A DNA stretch of 64,000 bases, taken from contig OY720349.1 of assembly GCA_963082975.1 (NCBI GenBank), positions 50,325,962 to 50,389,961 on the forward strand. Reading direction: 5' to 3'. Position 1 is the stretch's first letter; each line of letters begins with the position of its first letter. Positions 31,020-42,908 of this stretch are shown piece after piece. This stretch comes from Labia minor (Eukaryota > Arthropoda > Insecta > Dermaptera > Spongiphoridae). The translations under genes were made by a program, and so were the position numbers. The notes beneath the pieces were generated by a model that had not been told where the DNA came from, did no database searches, and worked only from the letters and a program-made list of their open reading frames with translations.

Positions 31020-32250
31020 TATATACCTCATTAAGAAAAAATAAATAAAATATTTATAAACTAACTAAAAAATTAAATTCTTAAATATAAATTCCTGTCA
31101 ACAAAGTTCAAATATTATTGATCAATCTTTGTGAAAGTGCCGTTTTATTGAAGAAATTGAAACAATGATCAATAAAACATTACCCTCATTTTTTGTATTA
31201 GGAATAGAAAAGAAATAAAGTCTAATATAAAATAAGAAGATAAAGTATATAATTGATGATCATCTCCTCAGGATATTAATTGATGAATAAGACCTAAATA
31301 GAAGATAAAATGATGAGGGGTCTGCAAATTAAAACAAATATACCTAAATTAAAGAAATTCAGAGGCAGAATTATCTTACTAAAATATTCTAAAATATCCC
31401 TAACATCCAATTATATTTTATAAAAAAGTATATATATATTTATATATAATATTTCTTTGGATTCAAATAATTAAACTAATTATTAATAAATATAAATGAA
31501 TAACTAAGAAAGTATTCAACCATTTTTAATCAATAAACACCGTTTATGTCCTTTTTGACTAGATACACAATTAACTGAATGAAGAAATTAGACTGTTTTA
31601 TAGACAACATTCAAAAAAAAAACTTATTTGTTCATTTATGATGTGATTAAGTTTCTCGTTCACCTAAATGAAACGGACGGCGAGAACTTCGACGAAAAGA
31701 AACCAGAAAGAACGAACATAGAGAGAGAGAGAGGAGAAAACGAAAAAAATTACGATCTTAAATCTAAGACAAGAAATAAACTTGTAAAGTAATAAGTAAC
31801 ATTATCCAAAGAAAAATAAGATAATTGGATTATGTTTTTATATTAAATTATCTAATAAGGAATATTGTGTGGTTTAAATTGACAATAAAAAAATAAATTT
31901 ATTTCATCTAATCTAAATATACTAGAAATAACAACATATATTTCTGATTTTAAAAATAATATGATTTTAGACTAGTTGCAAGATGTTTTTTATACCAATA
32001 GAAAATAACATATTATCCTCGTAGTTTTACTTTTTTAAATATCATTTATCAATGAAAAAGCATAATTAATATTAAAAGTAATTAGATATAAATTATTTAA
32101 AAACTCAATATACAGTGAGTTATATGTCTGCAAGCATACATAAACAATTGATCTCGAACGTGCTTAACAATTAGAATAAGTATAATAGGAATTGGCATAA
32201 CTAATTAATCTAAATCCTTAGACTTAAAATTATATTTCAATTGCCATACC
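31020..32250. other. AT-rich stretch without recognisable gene
   Basis: Nothing supportable was seen, apart from a purine-rich part near 31,670-31,760 with a short (GA)n run. Confidence 0.55.
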
Positions 32251-32750
32251 TGACCCCTTGGTAAGATATCTATACAAAATATTTCTTGGAAACGTAACAT
32301 TGACAATGCATTACCTGTATTGAAACAATTCAAAATTCACATATATAATATAATAGACTATTACACTTGACCTTTTGGAAAGATGGTAATTTTCCTCACA
32401 TATGTTCACACCCTTGAAACTGACCCCTCTCCATCACCGACCCCTTAATTAATATAAATAAGCTGTCGTTGAGACAGACAGTGATAGTTCAGTGTTAGAG
32501 TTAGATAGAGTTCAGACAAAATGTAACTCATTTTTCCCTTTCGTCCATTTAATGATTGTACTTGTATTTAATTCACAAATATTTTTCTTTCTTGAATCAA
32601 ATATTGCCTTTTGATTTACCTTTTAATTACCCAACGGGCATAGCCAGTTATCATAACTACATCATAATTAACTGGCGTTAGTCGGATATCATACGTGGTG
32701 TCTCAAAATTTAAACAGGATTTGTGTTAGTTCACAACCGTTCAAAATATA
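32250..32750 (+). mobile_element. Probable LTR plus primer-binding site of a second LTR element
   Basis: A promoter-like TATAAATA (32,453-32,460) is followed 38 nt later by TTCAGTG, an initiator-like sequence, in a segment typical of retrotransposon LTR U3/R. Further on, TGGCGTTAGTCGG (32,673-32,685) resembles the TGGCGCAGTCGG that follows the 5' LTR of many insect gypsy-type elements. After it comes a leader-like stretch that runs out into AT-rich DNA. No gag or pol follows and no second LTR was found in the window. The left border is approximate. Confidence 0.4.
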
Positions 32751-32759
32751 AAAAAATTA

Positions 32760-33985
32760 AATAAAAGTCCCTCAGTTTATCATTAATTATTTCTCTTGAG
32801 AAAATAAAAAATTGTAGAATATTCTATCAAGAGATCAATGGAAGAAATTAATTAACAATTCTGATTTTTAAATTTTCTTTCAAATATATTATAAATATTT
32901 ATGCAAAGTCAAAATAAAAAAAAAATATATTAACTTGTCTGTTGTTAAACATTGACCAATGTAAAGGATTTTTGTTTTTAAAATTAATTTTTTAATAATT
33001 AATAAATTATTTTTAAACAAAATTAGATAATAATAATAATTTAATTTGATTGTAAAATAATATTTCTTTAATACATTTCTTTGAGGTCTAAATTTATAAA
33101 TAATAATAAGAAATTGATTTTTTCATATCTGAGAGTTGAAACTAAAATGAAAATAATAAGAAATAATATAAATACTATACATATAATCATAAATAGTATT
33201 AAATTTTAAATAAACTTGAGTTAATTTTAAATTAATTATTCAAAATTTTGAAACCTACGATTACAATAAGAGATTTATTTTACATATTCCATCAAGCCTT
33301 TATACTTAGAAACAAATAGAAATAAATAAATAATCAAAAAATAATTAGGAAATGAATATTATATATATGAAAAATAAGTATCAATATTTAGAGTAAATTA
33401 AAATAAAAAATATATAATTTTAAACTTGCTACTTTACCTTGTCATTTTTTTTAGAGATAAATTGAATTTCATAAAGATTAATTTAATAATTAATTTAATA
33501 AAAAAATCATTTTTTTTTCTTCGAAAAGAAAAAATTTTCCCATATATATATATATATATTTTTTTTTATTAAAAATTATGATAAATCTCTTCTTTCTTTG
33601 CCTTTAAATTCTTTACTTCATTTCAAAATGAAATAATCCAATTCAAAATTTCATCTCTCGTGATTTATTATAAAATAAAAGAAAAAAAAATTCGTTTAAA
33701 AGGAGTAAGAAAAAAATGAAAATATCAAATAATGCACGGGAATATCATTTCCTTCTCTTTTCTCTTTATTTTTATCTAATCTATAAATCTTATATTTAAA
33801 TGAAATGAGAGAGATGGTGCGAGTGGGAGTTTATTTTAAAGATTAAAGAAGATAAGGAGAGAGAGAGAGATAGGTTCAATACTAGATAGAAAAAATAATT
33901 AATTCTTTTTATTTCTTTATTTTATACGAAGATTAAAATATATCCCAAAAAACTTACATTTTCATTTTTGTCTTGTGAGTCTTCC
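32760..33985. other. AT-rich stretch without recognisable gene
   Basis: No gene or repeat recognised. A short (GA)n run lies near 33,858-33,872. Confidence 0.55.
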
Positions 33986-33989
33986 TAAA

Positions 33990-34043
33990 ATGAAGACGAA
34001 TGCTTGTTTAACCTGTGTCAGTCCTGTAGTCGTGGAAGACGAG
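33990..34043 (+). CDS. Candidate short first coding exon (uncertain)
   Basis: ATG in CCTAAAATGA context opens an 18-codon frame (MKTNACLTCVSPVVVEDE) that meets GAG before GTGAGC, a strong 5' splice-site match. Without splicing the frame ends four codons later at TAG. The end of the exon lies in the palindrome ACGAGGTGAGCACCTCGT (34,038-34,055). No downstream exon was identified, so this may be chance. Confidence 0.2.
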
Positions 34044-34216
34044 GTGAGCACCTCGTAGTTAATAATTTCATGGTCAACTAAAACAAAGGAAACAAAACAA
34101 TGAACATCCAGATATATATATATATATACTGTACAAAAAATAAATAAAAATAATTTATAAATTTATAGAAATAAATAATGAAATTTATGATTATATGTAT
34201 GAAGATATATAATAAA

Positions 34217-34355
34217 CTAGCAGACCCGGCAAAGCTTCGCTTTTGCATGTGTGTCTGTATACATATATACGTATGTGGTAACTGAACACTTAATAATAAT
34301 AATAATAATGTATTAAATGAATATAATTGAAATTTTATTTTTTATTGTTACATTT
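34217..34355 (-). mobile_element. Helitron 3' terminus
   Basis: CTAG at 34,217-34,220 (read on the minus strand, next base T), preceded by CCGGGTCTG and by a stem formed from GCAAAAGC, GAA and GCTTTGC. Confidence 0.75.
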
Positions 34356-34357
34356 TA

Positions 34358-34888
34358 GGAGGCAGTGTAGCCGAGAGCGTAGGATACCAACTTTCCACGC
34401 AAGAAGTCGGAGTTAGATTCCAACTAAGAACAAAAATTTTCAATTTAATTTAACATCAGCTGCCTCCGGCAAGCCCCACCATGGATGTCACCTTGTCGTG
34501 TTGGGGGGCTTCGACTTAACTAAGAACATCCACGTCTCGGAGATGAGACTAGCAATCTACTCAAGAGACGCAAATCACAATTGCTCAATGAACCACACAC
34601 AGCCTCGAAAATTGGAATGATTAACACATTGACGACACGGCAACGAACCTATTACGACAAATGGGTTAAGATTCGCCGTAAAAATGGAACGAACACGTAG
34701 GAAGAGCCAACGCGGAAGGGCTCTTGAGAATATAGCCCGGGATGGAAGGCCAGCAACACAAGAGACCAAGCCACCGAAAAAATGAGCTGACTGCTGGGCG
34801 TACTCTTCCCAAAAAAGACCTGAGGATAGTGAAGAAGAACAAGCCTTAGGCCTATAATAGAAGAAGAAGAAGAAGAAGAAGAAGACAT
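34358..34888 (+). mobile_element. tRNA-derived SINE-like element with (GAA)n tail
   Basis: The 5' part (34,358-34,432) has TAGCCGAGAGCGTAGGAT, an A-box-like sequence, and GAGTTAGATTCC, a B-box-like sequence, as in tRNA-derived SINEs. The body (about 430 bp) is GC-richer than the flanks and includes CCACCATGGATGTCACC. It ends GGCCTATAATA and then a (GAA)n tail. ACATTTTA before the element and ACATTTTTA after the tail look like a target duplication. Open frames on either strand within it have no recognisable protein. Confidence 0.6.
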
Positions 34889-35164
34889 TTTTATTTTTTT
34901 TATTAATAATTATTACATTTTTATTTGTTGGAAAATTATTTCTACTTTATTAATTGTTAATAGTTATTACATTTAATTAATAGTTTTCGGAATAAGTATA
35001 TTCTCTTAATATAGAGATTCTTATTGTTTGTCTCACAAGTCTATAGATATTATTGATGTTAAGATGCAGTGAACACACAAAAATCAGCAAAATGTAACGA
35101 TTGCTTCCAAATGAATTGTCAACCTGCAACATCCCAAATACACAACCAAGATAAGATTTAACTC

Positions 35165-36780
35165 TCACCATTTATCCTCTTTTTTTGTTATTATAGGTAT
35201 TTTCATTAAATTTATGTTATATCACACAAGTTAATCAATTGATAATTTAAAATTGAACAATTTCTATCTCACCCTCCACCTCCATGTTTTTTTAAAAATA
35301 TATTCATTTCTATAATGAACTTAAAATAAAAAATATTTTATTAAAAATTACATTTTATAAAATGCATTTTATATAACTTTTTACTGATTAATTATATTTA
35401 TAAATTTTATAAATTTTTCATTAAAATCTTAAAAGAATTAAATTTAAATATTGTTTCTATCGGTTCGATTTAAAATCTATATAAAAACACCATTAATTAT
35501 AAAAAAATTAATATTTATGTCTTTCTTTAATTAATATAATATTAATAAATTGCAAGAAAAGCTTTCTGTAAAATGTTCACCTCCGCTCGACCCCGCCCGC
35601 CCCACTCCTGTCTTCTCCGCCTGACCCCACCTGCATGCCTGCCGGCCGATGCGCTGCTGCCTCGAACGCATTCAGTACTCATTCCCCTTGCAGTGCAAGA
35701 CGCTCGCCGCCCTACTCACCGAAATCATCTCTTGAATTATTCACTAATCAAGAATTAATTGAAGATTTACTTATTTTATTAATTAAAACCAAGATTTTAT
35801 TAGTAAACTTTCAAAAAAAAACAATATTTCAATAATTTTTTTGAAAAATTATATATGTATATATACATATAATTATAAATTTTTAATCAAATTCTTTGAA
35901 AAGATTTAAAATCAATTAAAAGATATAATTTTCTTTAAATATATTTATTAAATATTTTTTTAAATTAAAATCATCTTTAAAATGTTAGAATTATTTTTAA
36001 ATTTTCTTTAAAAAATTTGTAATAATTATTAAATCTTTCGCTATTTATTTTTAAAATTAATATAAAAAAAAAATTTAAAATATTTTATTTATTATTTCTA
36101 ATCGCATTAATACATCGCTCTTCAGTGTGGAAATCAATTTCTTCGTGTTGAATCCATGAATATAACACTGCAACATCAATCAATCAATCAGTTGGTAAAT
36201 TACCATTCAATTTTAATCAAGTTAATATTTTCACTTACCAACATCTCATCCTTTTTAATAATAATTTTGTTATATGATTCTCGTATTATTATTTTATTGG
36301 AGTTTCTATTTAAAAAAGGAAAACAAATTTTGGATAAATTAAATGAAAAATTTCTCAAATCAGTTTTATTAAATCTCAATTTATTCCATTTGTGGTGTTT
36401 ATCACAGACTTTGTTCGATGAAAATACTTCGAATAATTAAAATATTTTTTTTTTAATTTGAAAATAAAACATTTTAAATCTATTATAGATATTTAAATCG
36501 ATTTATTTATCTTAACATTTGAAATATCATTGCAATTTTCAAAATTTAAATTTTATGAATATATTAAAGAACAACATTGCTTTCAATGTTTCAATATAAA
36601 ATGATATTCAATTTGTAATCAATATAATAATAAAATTAATATCATATAAAAATAAAGTGAAATAGTATAAATAAGCCTTTATCATTGATTGTCATTGATT
36701 GCCACAGGTGATTAAAATAACATTATCAAAAAAAAAATATACAATACTACTTTAAAGGGCATTTATATAGCTATTCATAC

Positions 36781-36817
<37 letters not shown>

Positions 36818-38700
36818 CATCAATAAAAAAACAATTCTCATAAAATTTCTTAAAATAAATAAATAAAAGCAATTTAATAAATTAGAATAGAAATATCCAA
36901 ATGAAAAATGAATATTATTTTGTCAATTTATTATTATTATAATATAACACTTTTGGAAAGTAAATTAAGGGTATTTCTATTATATGTCAATTACACAGAA
37001 GAGAATATATTCATGAAATTAATAAGATAAATTTCCACTATTACATCTCATAATCTTTTTAATATTTAAGAAAGAAGAGATTTTTAGTTTTGTGGTGTTT
37101 TGTAGGAAAATTTTTTAATGACTATTAATTGAGTATAATAACTTGTAAGTATTTCTATTAAAATCCACTCAAACACTTATGAATTTATTCATCCATTCAT
37201 AAAATGGAGTGGCTCTAGGATAATTTTGGAATTTTAGTATTTTAATGTAATATTACTGAAAAAATAAAATAATATTTTTTTAAAACTTACACCTCTTCAA
37301 TCATTATAATGTTATTGATTTTATTTTTATATCTATTATATTTTTCTTTTTCTTAAATGACATAACTAATCTTATTGAATTTCTTTTTTATCCAGTCGAG
37401 TGAGATGGAATATCAATACAAGTCTTCGAGTTTAATCTGCGAGTTATATCAAATTTTATTAACTTCGAGGTCAGTATTTATTATTAATTTGATTTTTATT
37501 CAATTTATAATTATCTATTTTAAAATTTTATAATCTAATATGTTATTTTTTTTCTTCCATTTCATGATTCAATCTTCGTTCCTTCTACTGGATGTTGATT
37601 CAAATTCTTGATTATCTTCTCCATCTCTGATGATGATGAAATGACCTTCATACAGCTCACCAAATGTAAGTAATCATCGTTATTTATTTATTTAGCATGG
37701 CACAAATTCAAATAGGAATAAATTTTATTAATTTCAATTTCTAAATAAAATATTTCAAGTAAAATTTAACATACATAATAGTAATTATATTTGATTTAGG
37801 ATTGATTGATTTTCTTTATTTTGATAATATTAATTAGAAAATTATGAGGGAAATATATTCTAGAACTTAGTGAGATTAGGGGATTTCAGATTACATCTCT
37901 CAAGAATGAGTATCATTGATAAAGGAAGCAGAAGAGAGAAAGGTAATTAGAATTGCGTTACACTGGGGGGCGGCTAATCATTGGAATATAGTTATATTTT
38001 GTTGTTTAAGATTTTCAGGAGGTTGCTTCCTACTTCCATCGAAGGATGCTGGTTCTCATCCTACTAATCCATAGATTAGTTTAGAATTATTAAATAGAAA
38101 AGTGTGGGTGGATAAAGCAAGTGCCATGCCAATATTAAAAGAGAAGGGTTGTATTAATTGCATGCCATGTCTGAATTGTGCCTTTTTGTATTGCTGAGAA
38201 TGTATTTGAGGTGGATCGAATGAACGAGCATTCGGGAAGGTAATTCAGCACAGTTCCGAAATGGGAATAGCCTGAATAGGAACAAATTGTTGGATACCTT
38301 TTGAGCGTAGGATAGATTCGATTAGCATGGGCGATCCACTCCTAATAGTGGAGACCATGCATCTTCTTAGGTAGGCAGGTTTTATTTCAGGTTGCCCCGA
38401 ATGTGGCGGTTTTATTTCGAAATCCAAAAAATCAAAGGCATTCTCAGCTGATTCAAAAAGGCGTACAGACCAAACGCCTTATTTTTTTAATATTTTTTTT
38501 TTTAAGGCGAACTTTCTTTTTCATTACTTTTTCCAAATTCCGTAAGGAGAGGCTTGGAAGGGCTAATTTATGGGGATAGGAGGAGGCCCTATTAAATATT
38601 CAATTATTTTTTTATTTTATTATGAATTAAAAAAAAAATAATTGAATATCGTGATTATTTTCTTTAATTTTTTATTTTTTTATTCAATATATAATTTAAT
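35165..38700 (+). repeat. Diverged segmental duplication, copy 2
   Basis: Matches copy 1 (26.87-28.49 kb) in three collinear blocks. It has about 1.9 kb of extra sequence between the first two blocks (35,420-37,340) and a further insertion at about 38,215-38,600, and it lacks the nested MITEs of copy 1. It lies inside the candidate Helitron, so Helitron capture is one way it could have arisen. Confidence 0.65.
35570..35745 (+). other. GC-rich islet unique to duplication copy 2
   Basis: A 170-bp GC-rich block (CCCCGCCCGCCCCACTCC and similar) in AT-rich DNA. A 61-codon frame (35,573-35,758) is rich in Pro, Arg and Leu. A possible acceptor CCCCTTGCAG at 35,684-35,693 is followed by 13 codons (CKTLAALLTEIIS) and a stop. 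It may be a captured exon piece; no family is recognised. Confidence 0.3.
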
Positions 38701-38959
38701 CATTTTTACATTTTAAATATTTTACTATTTAGGTAGAATCATTTATTAATGAGAATTAAAATTGTAAAATTATTGAATTTAAAATGAAAATTCAAACACA
38801 TAATACTTATATTATATATATATAAATATTATATTGTAATTTTATGTATATACCTACTTATAAGTAACCAATATATCCATGGTGACCATGAATAGACTTT
38901 TACCAAAATATTACTAATTAAATTAATTTTGGATTTAACTACACTAAAACCTTCTCTGG

Positions 38960-39059
38960 GATGCCCTTAACAATCCCTGAAAGTTTCATTGCAATCGGAC
39001 GGGTAGTTTTTGAGTTTAGGTGAGACACACAGACAGACATTGCCTTTTATATATATAGA
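38960..39059 (-). mobile_element. Helitron 5' terminus
   Basis: On the minus strand TCTATATATATAAAAGGCAA starts after an A and leads into AATGTCTGTCTGTGTGTC and TCAAAAACTACCCGTCCG, typical Helitron 5' blocks. Confidence 0.7.
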
Positions 39060-39064
39060 TATAA

Positions 39065-39625
39065 GAAATATAGATATATGTAATAAATACTAATGATAAA
39101 AAAATGTTATTTTTAAGCAATCATTCAAAATTTGATAACACATTTTAATAAGTCTGAATATATTTGAAATATAAATCAAAGAGAAAGTCTGTGGTTAATT
39201 TAAGATTATAAGAGCCTTACTTTGCCCAATGAGGATGAACGAAGGATTTAAAATCATCCAGAATAATATTAAAGAACATTTAAAATCTCATTAAAGATAA
39301 AGCCTAGGTGAAACAAAAATAGTTTGGGAACCCACATATAATACTTATATACATATTTATATGCATAATATTATATAATATATATATAATATTGAATATA
39401 TTTGAAAAATCAATAACCGCTACCTGTTGATTAATTAATTGAAACATTGTTACTTCAATCTATTTAAAATTATATTATTTTATTTAAACATAATGATTTT
39501 ATTTAAGAATAATTTAAATTGTTTTTCATACAAATAAATAATCAAATAAAAATTGGATATTTTAACAAATCTTTTTAGAGAATTTCCAAAATAATAGGTA
39601 TAATGTTAATATAAATATAAAAAAT
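39065..39625. other. AT-rich stretch without recognisable gene
   Basis: Simple AT-rich sequence only. Confidence 0.6.
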
Positions 39626-39629
39626 TTTT

Positions 39630-40235
39630 ATAAAATAACGTTTTTCCAATGGACTAAAATGAATAAAATAATTTTTCTATAAGCCTGACAAATTTTATGG
39701 ATGAATTGCTTCTTATTCAACGAAAAACGTTGGGCGCATTTAGTTTTATTTATTCATATGAACAATCAAGTCAAATTTTTGTAATAATAAAAATTTTATT
39801 AAACACATAAACTGACAAAGTTTTTTAGCATGCATAAAATTAATAGTTTAAGAGCTAAGAAATTAATATTTTATTATTTTTCACTGTAATATACTTATAT
39901 CAAAGTATGTATCAAAATTTAAAAGAATTTTTATTAAATTTAAATATTATCAATCAAATCCAAAATGATTGATTATATTTGAAGAAATAGTGTTACTTGA
40001 TAATGAAGTGTTTTAGTGTGATATGTATCTTAGTATATATATATATATGAATTATAGCTCTATAAAGGAAGTTAATTGCATAGAAATCAAATGAAAACTA
40101 AAAGCGCCCAACGTTTTTAGTTGAATATGAAGCAATTCATCCATAAACTTTGTCAGGCTTATAGAAAAATTATTTTATTCTTTTTAGTCCATTGGAAAAC
40201 GTTATTTTATAAAAAAATTTTATATTTATATTATT
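39630..40235. repeat. Inverted pair of family C repeats
   Basis: The left arm, about 39,630-39,760 (AACGTTTTTCCAATGGACTA ... AACGTTGGGCGC), and the right arm, about 40,095-40,225 (GCGCCCAACGTTTTTAG ... TAGTCCATTGGAAAACGTT), are near-perfect reverse complements about 130 bp long around a 335-bp spacer. The left arm continues as family C copy 2 to 39,990; the right arm is the start of copy 3. Confidence 0.8.
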
Positions 40236-41035
40236 TTATTCTTTTTAGTACAATTTTAATATGATAAATTTTTATTTAATATAACAAGAGAAATAGAAAA
40301 GATGAAGTTATACGAAAATTTACAAATTGAATAAAACAAAAAAATATATTAATTTTCCAAAATTGATTTTATGCATTTATGTTAAGTAAATGTTATTATT
40401 TTGAATAATAATTATTATATTATATTTATAAAAAATAATTTTTATTAGATTGAGATTTTATAAATGTATATATATATATAAATATATACATTAATATATA
40501 TATAAATGTATATTTTATAAATATATATATAAATATTGTCTTCATAAAAAAAAGGTTATTCTATTGTTTTTTTCCTTTCTCTCGGGGACATATATAAAAA
40601 GAAAGATCTTTTCTCTATGCCATTTTGAGTGGAAGAAACCCCTCTTCATTGGCGATACAACTGATTAATAAGAATTCATCATTAATTTTAATGCTATAAA
40701 AAAATTTTAAATACATTAAAAATGAAAATCTATCCTGAAATCAATATTTATGTTTCAGAATCCGTTGAAAAAAAATTAATCGGAGCAATACAAAAGGAGT
40801 TAGTTACTAAAAGCAATTAATCGCTAATTAATTACAATTAATTAATTATAATTCAATTATATTTCTTCTATACCTTCTAGGGATCCATTGAAATATCTAT
40901 AAAAATTTTCAAATGTATATGTCATTAAAAAGTTGATGAAAAATCGATTTCAATTTGTCAAAATAGCGAACAGACAGAGAGACACAGAGACAGACGCCAA
41001 GTGAAGTTAAGAAAAGCGTTATAATAAATATATAT
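40090..41035 (+). repeat. Repeat family C, copy 3
   Basis: About 940 bp, homologous over its full length to 55,260-56,170 on the minus strand. Shared landmarks are GCGCCCAACG, AAGATGAAGTTATACG, CGGGGACATATATAAAAAGA, GGAGCAATACAAAAGGAGTT and CAGACGCCAAGTGAAGTTA. It encodes no protein. A (TA)-rich microsatellite near 40,460-40,530 differs between copies. Confidence 0.8.
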
Positions 41036-41039
41036 TTTT

Positions 41040-41527
41040 ATATATAAACGTTATTCTTTTTCTATGAATTAGATATATTTAAATTATATATATATTCATA
41101 TATATTTTATAATTATAAATCAATTGTGTTGTTGAATGTAAATGAAAATCGCAAAACTATAGGTATTTTTAGATCTGTAATTAGATCATGGGATCATAAC
41201 AAAAATAATTCTTTTAAGAGTACCAACAGGTTGTTAAAAGAGAATCAATTAAGTTAATCTCATTAGTCGATAATCGAATTAGTTCTATGAATGTATATTA
41301 AATGAAGGATAAAACATGAAAGAGCATGATTGACAATTTGTTATTTGTCGAATAATATTAAGAAAAAAAAAATCAATAAATTTTCAGGTGACGATAATGA
41401 TTCTATATTATTTAGATTAATACATGTATAATTGGTATACATAAATGTGTATCATCGTCCGACTATTCAATGAAGATATTAATCTTTTTAATTTTAATTG
41501 AACTTTTGACATGCATCATGCACTTTG

Positions 41528-41574
<47 letters not shown>

Positions 41575-41885
41575 TTAACAAATCACGAATAAATAGATTA
41601 TAATTACTAATCTCTATAAAAAGAAATTGATTTATAAATTAACACATTTGATAAACATAATGATAAAGTCAAATGTTTATCAAATGAATTTATTTCAATT
41701 AGTATTGTAATATAACATATAGTTTATATAAATTATATATTTTTTTATTTATTATTGATTCATTAAATACATTTAAATGTCTTGCCTATTTTAGTAGCAA
41801 GAATTTACGTTCAAGAAATAAGTACATACTTATATATAACGCTTTCTATATTTTTACCAATTATTATTTCTTTATATTTTCTTAA
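41040..41885. other. AT-rich stretch without recognisable gene
   Basis: No supported gene. A (TA)n microsatellite lies at about 41,530-41,571. Confidence 0.6.
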
Positions 41886-41888
41886 ACA

Positions 41889-42060
41889 TCTTCTATATAT
41901 ATAAAAAAAGGTTTTTGTCTGCACATTGCTCAGAATTTAAAATTTTTTGCATATCTTCGCGTTTCATGACCTCTAGAATCCAAAAGTGACTTTAGAATTT
42001 TTCATGTCTGTCTGTCTGTCGGTCTGTCTGTTTTTTTAAATTTATTAAAATGTTTTTTAT
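41889..42060 (+). mobile_element. Truncated Helitron 5' end
   Basis: TCTTCTATATATATAAAAAA follows an A and continues GGTTTTTGTCTGCACATTGC, the same start as the Helitron at 42,069. A (GTCT)n tract (GTCTGTCTGTCTGTCGGTCT) follows, then it ends in a (TTA)n run without a 3' terminus. Confidence 0.65.
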
Positions 42061-42068
42061 TATTATTA

Positions 42069-42386
42069 TCTATATATATAAAAAAAGGTTTTTGTCTGCA
42101 CATTGCTCAGAATTTAAAATTTTTTGCAGACCTTTCATGATCTTTGGAAGCCAAAAGTTAGTTTAGAATTTTTTATATTTGTCTGTCTGACCGAAAAATT
42201 TTGACGTTAATTATATCACAGTATTCTTACACATCTCTATGAATGTTTTATGTAATATACTGATTGAAACAAAATGGATGAAAACCTTTTACTACTGTCA
42301 AGCAAATACTATGTACCACTCGGGGGTACATGGGGCGGAGCCCCCGTCTAGGTGTGAAGAGCGCCGAAGGCGCTCTGAGCAGCTAG
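42069..42386 (+). mobile_element. Short complete Helitron (318 bp)
   Basis: Starts TCTATATATATAAAAAAAGG after A and ends CTAG (42,383-42,386) before T. An 8-bp hairpin AGAGCGCC-GAA-GGCGCTCT at 42,358-42,376 and a second hairpin GGGGC-GGA-GCCCC lie just upstream. The 3' half matches the Helitron tails at 8.93, 21.9, 50.66 and 59.5 kb. It is non-autonomous; the frame at 42,239-42,472 spans the hairpins and is not a gene. Confidence 0.8.
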
Positions 42387-42389
42387 TAC

Positions 42390-42905
42390 TTAATAAAAGC
42401 TTAGGTATTTGTGTATTTTTTAATAAAAACTTAGTAATAATAATTTATATGAACACATCTATTTCATATTAAAATGGAAAAACCACCAAGTTTTATCTAA
42501 AGTGTATTGAAGGTTTTTGAGCTGAAAAATGAATCGTCGAACACATTAATTATGTTTTTATTAATTAAAGTTTTAATCAACAAGTGTAAATAAATTTTAA
42601 AGAGTCTGAAAATCATATGATTGTAACGATTCAACTTGCGTTTTCATTTTGAAAATATAATATTTTTGATTTCATCTAATTTTTAATTTTTAAATATAAT
42701 TATAACATTTTCAAATTAAAAATAATTTTAGAAAATCTTTTCATTTAAAATATTAAAAATTTTCAATATTTGTAATAACTTAATTTATTCAGACATTGAT
42801 GATGAGAACATTAAAATATTAAAATTAAAATTAGAAGAGAGGATTATTGAAAATATATATGAATTATAGAATTGTTAAAATAATTTTTAATTATTTAGCA
42901 TAACA
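42390..42905. other. AT-rich stretch without recognisable gene
   Basis: Simple AT-rich DNA; no feature recognised. Confidence 0.6.
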
Positions 42906-42908
42906 ACA

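Larger units (their letters stand above)
34217..39059 (-). mobile_element. Candidate 4.8 kb Helitron carrying a duplicated genomic segment
   Basis: On the minus strand a Helitron 5' end (A before TCTATATATATAAAAGGC, then AATGTCTGTCTGTGTGTC and an AAACTACCCGTCCGATTGC block) starts at 39,059. A Helitron 3' end (GCAAAGC-like hairpin, CCGGGTCTGCTAG, then T) stops at 34,217. From memory these two ends occur together in one arthropod Helitron family. The interval contains a SINE-like insertion, a GC-rich block and the second copy of the 26.9-28.5 kb segment, but no Rep/helicase. The ends could belong to two separate truncated copies, so the composite is a hypothesis. Confidence 0.45.

Noticed and set aside
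34575-34888. Minus-strand ORFs rich in Ser (34,575-34,769 and 34,652-34,888)
   Set aside because: The poly-Ser is the (GAA)n tail read backwards in a SINE-like element; no motif is present.
38245-38427. Minus-strand 60-codon ORF
   Set aside because: No recognisable domain, no homologous open frame in the duplication partner, and no supporting splice or start context.
42239-42472. ORF starting MNVLCNILIETKWMKTFYY, with a similar ORF at 50,519-50,803
   Set aside because: Both lie in the same conserved Helitron tail and run through its GC hairpins. The similarity reflects the shared DNA repeat, not a protein gene.
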